The position numbers and the translations under genes are program-made. The notes below the pieces were generated by a model that was given only the letters and a program-made list of their open reading frames with translations, was not told the origin of the DNA and ran no database searches. DNA of 64,000 nucleotides from Buddleja alternifolia (taxonomy: Eukaryota > Streptophyta > Magnoliopsida > Lamiales > Scrophulariaceae), in NCBI GenBank assembly GCA_019426215.1, contig CM033404.1, positions 2,542,001 through 2,606,000 of the forward strand, written 5' to 3'. Below, piece after piece: positions 57,166-64,000 of this stretch. Each line of letters begins with the position of its first letter. The stretch's first letter is position 1.

Positions 57166-57566
57166 GTCAAAACAATGTAGTAATCTATATTGAGGGGTTT
57201 GAGGTGCAAATTAAGAGTTTATGAATAAATGTAAAAAATCGAGTTGAGCCGAACAATATTGTACAAATTTTGTTTAATATTTTTATCAACTTTGAAAATT
57301 TGTTTTCAAACTTTATTTAATTGTTAATTGAGCTAAATACAAAACCGAATTCGATATGTATTGAGTTCAGTAACTTGAATTTTTTTACACATGTTTTATT
57401 ATTTTTAAACTATTTAAGTCGAGATCCAACTTAATTTCAAAATGTATTGAACAAAAAAAAAATCATGTTCAAGCTCGATTTGTTACGTTAATAATCAAAT
57501 TTAAACAAATTTTCAGTGATCGATTTTAAGTAGAATACAAAGCGATCTGATTTTATTTGCGATTAA

Positions 57567-57852
57567 AGGTCTGTTTGCAAGAGCTTATGCTTTTAAAGAA
57601 GTGCTGAATTTTAGAAAAAGTTGTAAAAGTAGCTGAAAAGTTAAAGTTGAGTGTGTTTGCAAAACTTGATAAAAAGCAGAAAAAAGAGAAGAAGCTGGTA
57701 GAAGTACCTAAGGACCTGCTTCTAGTTTCTGCTTATTTTCAACTTTTTTTCAGTGACGCAGAATTAGAAGCAGTGAAACTAAACAGCAAAAAATAACTTA
57801 AATCCAACAAAAAACTGAAAAGTGCTTTTTTAAAATTTTTGCAAACAGGCCT
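57567..57852. mobile_element. Tourist-like (PIF/Harbinger) MITE, 286 bp
   Basis: The termini are AGGTCTGTTTGCAA and (reversed) AGGCCTGTTTGCAA, with a TAA duplication on each side (57564-57566 and 57853-57855). Interior is non-coding with imperfect internal pairing. Confidence 0.85.
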
Positions 57853-58858
57853 TAAGACTCTTTGAAAATGCCCCTTCTTTAAGTCTCCGAGTCAATTTCA
57901 CGTGGTTTTGATTCCTTTGAATGTCATTACCTATTAGATGGTGATTGATAACAGCTACATCTTGCTCCACTCCAATTATTGAAGAAAATGTGCCCACAAC
58001 TTTAGGGCGGGGGAGTGTTTGGATGGTCGGCCTCAATCCTTGACATTCAAAGGACTAAAAAATTGTGGAAAAGAGTTAGACACGATATTAAAGTTTATAA
58101 AATCAAATATATGATTAAAATTTTGTAAGATTATTAAGACCAGGTATTTACATGGTTAGGAGGTTTTTCTGATGGATAGAGAATTTGTGGATCGAAAAAT
58201 ACTTAATTTGTGTTTGATATGTTATCACATAACATGAGGCCTTACAAAAAGCAATTACTTGTACTTAAAATTTCATATTTTTTGACAAATTTAATCAATT
58301 TGTTAGAATTATACGGGATAAAGAAATAGTAACTAAAATTGTAAGCCTTTGAAAAGCTAAAATAAAATACCCCTAAAATGTGGTGAGAACACATTACAGG
58401 ATGAGGATTTGTGTGCTTTACACATTGGTCCACCCGACCCAATATCAGCAATCTAAACACTGGTTGTTGATCTACATAACCTAGGTCAATCGGGAATCGC
58501 CACATGAATCGTACATATCTTGACACATGATAATTTATAAACATCAAAACAATAACTTTATCATGTACGTATTTATCATACATATTAGTTTCTTGTGTTC
58601 TTAACGACCTCCGCAAACACAATCAAACTTGAGCAATGGAGTGTCTTAATGTGATTTTTAGATTACAAATAGTGTTTTCACCTTAGGAGCTTGAAATCTT
58701 AACGACCTCAGCTTTGGTTGACTCCTAAATCGGTAACAAATAAAAATACATAATATATATGTATAATATGCCGACGCATCAAAGGTTAAAGGGCCTTATA
58801 GAAAGAAAATACCATTTGTCATGACCAAGAAAGCAAAAGGTTTAATGTATTCGGAAGA
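57853..58858. other. Intergenic, no gene seen
   Basis: AT-rich sequence without motifs or recognisable repeats. Confidence 0.5.
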
Positions 58859-58992
58859 TTCTATGCTGGGCCGGCCCAGCCTCAGCCTTAGCCGTTGGAT
58901 CTCAAGTTGGGGGGGGGGGGGGGTTAAATTGCTAAATGACCCCCCCCCTCCACTTGGAGATCCAACGGCCGATGGTCTCGCCCAGCATAGAA
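58859..58992. repeat. Strong hairpin: inverted repeat around a G-run and a C-run
   Basis: TTCTATGCTGGGC and GCCGTTGGATCTC at the left pair with GAGATCCAACGGC and GCCCAGCATAGAA at the right. The centre has about 14 G (58910-58923) opposed to 8-9 C (58940-58948). A run of about 14 C follows at 59007-59020. It may be a small foldback element. Confidence 0.75.
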
Positions 58993-61035
58993 CGGCCCAA
59001 TGTATTCCCCCCCCCCCCCCTCTATATATTAAGAAAAAATAGAAACAAACATATCACTGGTAATTTTATGGTGAATCGAGAGTGTTGTTTTCGGTCCATT
59101 TTACACTGCACATTCAAAATGAGTGGGGTGATTTTCACACCCACCTACTTTGTGTAAATCATCTCACCTCAAGTATTTGTGTGGTGAAAAATGGATTAGG
59201 AACAACACTTTCGGTCTACTATAAAATTACCCGTGTCTATATATATAGTGTGTACATTTTTTTAATCAATTATATACAGTGTGTACATAAAACAGAAGGA
59301 TAAGGACATTGTAATATTTAAACATGAGTAAAATGTCCTAGCCGCATTTATTAAATTTGTCCTTTCTCCTTTTTACTATATTTTTTTACTAGTCAAATAT
59401 ATGTGTCACCTCAACTGGAGGAGAAAAATACGTGATATGGTTGTGGTTGTGGACAGTGGAGAAGTCCATCCTGCCGCTTAAAAATTTCTATGGTAATGGT
59501 CATCCACTTGAACTCTTTTTTGAATATATGCTCTATAGTCGTTAAGTCCAAATTGGGAAAGTTGATTATTGAATCCCCATCCTACCCTAGATCTAATATA
59601 TATTTATATATATATATTTATGTATGTATGTATGTTTGGTTCATATAGTAATTATCTGGGCATATGATCGGTGCATATATGTAAATTATGATAATCACAA
59701 GAACGATCTATTTACTTCCTACTTTTTGGAAGGTAGGTATGTAAAGAAATCGTGCAGTAACAAATAACATGTTCTTCAAACTGAGTAATTATATTTGAGC
59801 TAGAGTTGAATTTTAAAACTAATTATAAACACTAAATTTTTTGTAGAAACTTTGTTGTGTAAGGAGTTGAATCTAAAATGAAGCCTTCCCAACCCGAATG
59901 GCGAATAATTATTCAATTCTAAACCTAGTTCACATTTTTTGAACGCCAATACATGGGTGGCGTCCAAACTACTGTGATAAATAAAATATCAAGTCTATGA
60001 TATTTAAAAGATTACATATCAGAAATTCGAGTCATCTTTAAAGACTAATAATCGATATGTTTATTTTCGAATTTTCCTTGACATATTAATTGTTTTTCAA
60101 GTAAAGGTTTCTGCGCCAATTTGGAGCCATAACTACTACTCCAATAAAATGTGGTGTAATCATCCAACTCCTCTATTCCATATTCCATATGTGTAAGTAA
60201 ATCAATTCAAATCTTATATTACGCTTCATATTACACTTGGGAACTATATTATTTATAAAGAGACGGAGTATTAGAAAACTAGATTGGTCTACTTGATAAT
60301 TTCGGTATGATCATCTAACCAACCATAATAATTTGACAAGTGTCAAACGGAAATCATCTTTCTTCTCTCATATTTACTTTTCTATTTTCTCATCACTGCC
60401 AACAACTTTTCCTATCTCTCCAATTCATTTTCAATTACTTATTATATCTTTATACAAAATCCTCAAATTTCTTAGAAAATATTAAAATCATAGACAAAAT
60501 GCTATGTCTAATATAACTATAATTAAATCTATACAGTAGGTAAGAAAAGCTCAAATTACAAATCATAAATAAATTAATTAATTATTTTTATATGTAATTT
60601 TAAAATAATTAGACACACATATCGATTGTGGTACCATGACTAGTGTATTTGAATGGTTAGTATGTGCGAAATGATGTCTTGATTTGGAGCCCAAAAACAG
60701 CTCCGAAAACCCATATTACTAACCAATGATTAAGCAATCCAGGAGACCCAAAAGTTTTTTAGCTTCAAAATAAAAGCCCACAAAATAGAGACTGATTAAA
60801 TGGGCCAATACTTTTTATTAGTCTGTTTCACCTCAACTTTCCAGCCCAATACAGTGTAGTTCTCACATAGCCCACATGCTACGTGATTAATCATGAATTC
60901 CTATTTTTTGAATTTTGGGAAATTAATTATTAACGAGCGGAGCCCTAAGCCAAGACACGGAATATTGGTTATGTATATAAAAATAATTATATATATATCA
61001 TGTCAACCATTTGTTATTAGTGATAACCTATGACG
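58993..61035. other. Intergenic, no gene seen
   Basis: Two kilobases of AT-rich sequence. No ORF above background; there is an AT tract near 59600 and TATG repeats near 59620-59635. Confidence 0.5.
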
Positions 61036-61185
61036 TAGGGATACGAACACGGACACGACACTGACACGGGATACGCCAATTTTTAAAAAGATTAGTACAT
61101 AGACACGGTTCAGATACGGTTGTATTTTTTCCTTCATTTCAATAGCTAGACACGGAGCGTGTCCAACACTGCACGAGATAATTTT
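61036..61185. repeat. ACACGG-rich dispersed repeat fragment
   Basis: The sequence GATACGAACACGGACACGAC ... GACACGGTTCAGATACGG ... GACACGGAGCGTGTCC has alternating ACACGG/ATACGG words and a reverse-complement GTGTCC near the right end. It resembles the ends of common plant non-autonomous DNA elements, but I cannot fix its borders. Confidence 0.4.
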
Positions 61186-62243
61186 TCAGAGTGTTCGAAC
61201 ATCATAGGTGATATCTTTGTGGATATCATCAAAGTACCATTGTTGCCCCCACTTTAGTAAGCGTTATTTTGGCCCTTGCCTTAAGTTAGAAACGTGTCTT
61301 TTCTAGTTCCTACTACATAGCAATTCCCCACACAACACGATATTCAGAAGCCCTAACCCAACTAAAAATAAAAATATCCTCTCTGGCTGTTCTTCATGGG
61401 AAAATGAGGAGAATAGGTTTAAATTGCACAATGTCCTCAACACATAGGTTTCATTCTCCAAATAGGTCTCCTTCATAGTCTTCTCCCACTTATTGAAAGT
61501 GATATACCTATTTTACCCTTACTTTTATTTATACTAATCAGTTGCTTCTTCTCGGTCGATTGCGCTTCTTCTCAGACGGTATCAGTCGGTATCTATGGCA
61601 GGACAATATCGGTTGCTGCTGCTTTTTTTTTTCTCGCTCCTTTTTGTTCGTTTCCGCAGTATCAGGGCAGGGATCAGTGTATGTGAATAGGGGTAGGGGT
61701 TTGGGTTTTATGGGAGAAAAGGTATCTACATAATTACACTTCTCATATAAAAAAAAAAAAAATGGTTACGAAACACGTTTTACAAGAAACATGTTTCTTC
61801 AAGTGGAAATAAGTGGGGGAGTTTTTAGTCATTCTACAATGAAAAAAGAGATAATAATTATAAGAGGTCTAAAACCTTCAATGGTGTGCAAATGGAGCAT
61901 ATTTTTGCAAATGACACTTCAATAAAACCAAGTGCCCAAGCTTCACTACAACAACCTGCTTTTACAGAATATTACTTTGTTTTCGAAAGCTTTTGCCATT
62001 TTCGTTGCAGAATTTGCATTGTAATTGAGTAATTTTTGTTTTTTTTTAACTCAAGAACAGATCTAATTTTTGTGGTTCCTTCACTGTAAATGTAAATGAA
62101 AGTATGAAATTAGTTGGTTCCTTCAAAAGAGGACTAATTAGTTGTGCGTCCTTCAATGTAAATGAAAGTATGAAATTTATAGAAGAAATTTTTTCACCTG
62201 GGTTCACTCAATTCTGCTCGGCTGTGTTTAATGAGGTGAGAAG
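61186..62243. other. Intergenic, no gene seen
   Basis: One weak 63-codon frame (61542-61733) has no family resemblance. A repeated phrase GTAAATGAAAGTATGAAATT occurs at 62092 and 62158. Confidence 0.4.
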
Positions 62244-63066
62244 TTGAGGGCTCTTTGTTGTGTTTTTAAATTACTTTTTTTTATTTTTATTTGAAAATAA
62301 AAATACATATTTTACGCCGATTTTAACTGAACATTCTTATTTTTATGTTCCAATGAATTCCAATCATTACTCATCTTACAATTTTTTTTATCACTTTTAA
62401 ATTCAAAACTATTAAACTAATAATTACTTTTCAATCATTTCACACATCACAATCACCAATTTCAATTATTTTTAAAAACACAATTAAACACACCTATTCT
62501 TCCATTTTTCTCACACAAAAATAAAAAAACTCATTCCTCCATATATTTTAAAAAATGACAATTGAAAATAAAATATAAACACATCCAAAAAGAGCTTGAA
62601 GGATTTGCAAATATATAACAAATTCCTTATTTAATACATATTAAATAATAGTAATATATAGGCTTTGTATAGTTATGTTTTTTAAGTTGCATTTTCATTT
62701 TCTGAAACAAGGCAAATTTTATAAAAAATATTCAAATTTTAAATCCTACTACACATTCCCCTATATAATTACTAATCATTTTATCAATTCAATCACTCCA
62801 TTCTCTCTATTCATTAATTACATAATTCAACTATCTAACATATTCTCTTTCTTATTTTATTATTCTAATTTTTTTTCTCATCATCATTGCATATATAACT
62901 AATTCAATCAACTTTATATCACATCTACACAATTTCCAAACTTTTCTCAAAAATATATCCAAACAAACAAAAAAAATTAATATTTTCACACGAATTTCTA
63001 TAATACACATTCTCTAAAAAAACTCAAAATTCATTTTCGAAAACGCAACCATAAGGAGCCCTAATA
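62244..63066. mobile_element. Probable foldback element, about 0.8 kb
   Basis: The left end GAGGGCTCTTTGTTGTGTTTT is mirrored by the right end, read in reverse as TTAGGGCTCCTTATGGTTGC followed by GTTTTC. The interior is extremely AT-rich with TTTTCTCACAC-type words. The target duplication is not clear. Confidence 0.45.
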
Positions 63067-63152
63067 ATTGTCTATCTTCCCTTTCTCCCCCGCCAAACTA
63101 GTCCTAAGACTCTCAAGAAGACCTCGTCTGAGAGAAGATTTGGGGCATATAG

Positions 63153-63768
63153 CTTGTATGGTATTGTTTTCATTTTCAATTCTCAATTCCCAATTGGAAA
63201 TTGTAGAAAAGTGAATTTCCAAACTTTCATTGGTTTTTGTATTAAAAATGAAAATATGTTTGGATGAATTATTTTGAGTTGTTATTTTATAAGTTGAAAA
63301 TGAAAATATGTTTGGATGAATGTAATTTTGTGTGGATTTTTTTACGAAAAAACATGATGAGAATAAAAATATATTTGGATGAATACTTTTTTAGATATAA
63401 ATATAATAAAAAATTATAAGATTGATTTGACATAAAATAAATTTGATTTGTAGTTAGTGATATAGTTATATATATATATATATATGCATAGGTATATGTA
63501 TGTATAAAAGTTGTATGAATATATATAGCCATCCAAATTAAATAGATATATAGATAGGAGAATATGAGTGGTTGGAGAATTGAATTGATGAGATGGGATT
63601 AGAAATACATTGGAAATATGAATTGAGAAATAAATTCCCCAAATTTCATGGAAAAAGGAAGCCGATTTCAAATTTGTGCATGTGGATTTTTGATTTGGGC
63701 CAAACATATTTTGAGTTTCAAAATAATTGAGAATTGAAATTTGGGTTTTGAAAACAAAAACATACAAG
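63153..63768. mobile_element. Probable inverted-repeat element, about 0.6 kb
   Basis: The left end GCTTGTATGGTATTGTTTTC and the right end reversed GCTTGTATGTTTTTGTTTTC pair, followed by TCAATTCTCAATT on both arms. The phrase ATATGTTTGGATGAAT occurs three times inside. Confidence 0.55.
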
Positions 63769-64000
63769 CCAAGACTTTCAAAACCCTCGTCTTTTCTTTT
63801 CGAATCCAATATGAAAAGTAGTTATATGCACGTGACAAATTAATTAAAATATAAATTAAATTACTTATTACTACTGTGGCCTATTCGAGTTCGATTAGGG
63901 GTGTGTGTGGATAATCTCAAATAGTGTGTGTAATTATATAAAGATTATTACTTATAACATTAGCTACCAGCACCACAGTTCATAGATGCGAAGAAGAGAA
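63769..64000. other. Window end, nothing recognised
   Basis: No coding or repeat signal could be supported in the last 230 bases. Confidence 0.4.

Noticed and set aside
61542..61733. 63-codon frame with hydrophobic run
   Set aside because: No motif, no splice context and no supporting neighbours.

Overview
This is a plant nuclear segment, most likely from a eudicot. It is AT-rich, its genes have GT-AG introns, and low-copy genes are separated by transposable elements and AT/GT microsatellites. All exon models here come from reading splice sites, phase and family motifs by eye. No database search was run.

Layout. (1) 1-2125, plus strand: the last four exons of a plastid-type soluble ABC ATPase, ABCI10-like. 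(2) 3029-7248, minus strand: a complete eight-exon TLDc-domain gene, convergent with the first. (3) 11373-16366 and 32575-36535, both minus strand: two intact three-exon polyol/monosaccharide transporter genes (PLT family, 531 and 530 codon-deduced residues) with identical intron phases. They are tandem paralogues about 16 kb apart. (4) Between them lie two diverged copies of one intergenic segment (A about 19.7-28.2 kb, B about 28.2-31.1 kb). They have been split by different insertions: a hAT-like MITE and a nearly intact 6.2 kb LINE in A, and another hAT-like element and a foldback element in B. (5) 42036-56223: a 14.2 kb Ty3/gypsy retrotransposon of Tat/Ogre type, with 5-bp target duplication, two LTRs, a tRNA-Arg-type primer site, gag, protease, RT, two RNase H regions and integrase. 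(6) 56.2-64 kb: a gene-poor tail of MITEs and foldback elements.

The most unusual content is inside the Tat element. Between integrase and the 3' LTR, on the opposite strand, there is a seven-exon spliced gene (54831 down to 50714) encoding a plant mobile domain (PMD) region followed by acidic and coiled-coil parts. It has its own TATA box and converges on pol with about 30 bp between the stop codons. Exon phases agree through all six introns, although the copy carries eight in-frame stops and two indels. The sense pol frame is similarly eroded: one continuous 3.1 kb frame with eight in-frame stops and no indel, plus a Glu-to-Lys change at the integrase catalytic position. This fits decay by cytosine deamination of a methylated element.

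The cellular genes do not form a pathway together. The two PLT paralogues are the only functional cluster: sugar-alcohol/monosaccharide H+ symporters of the plasma membrane.
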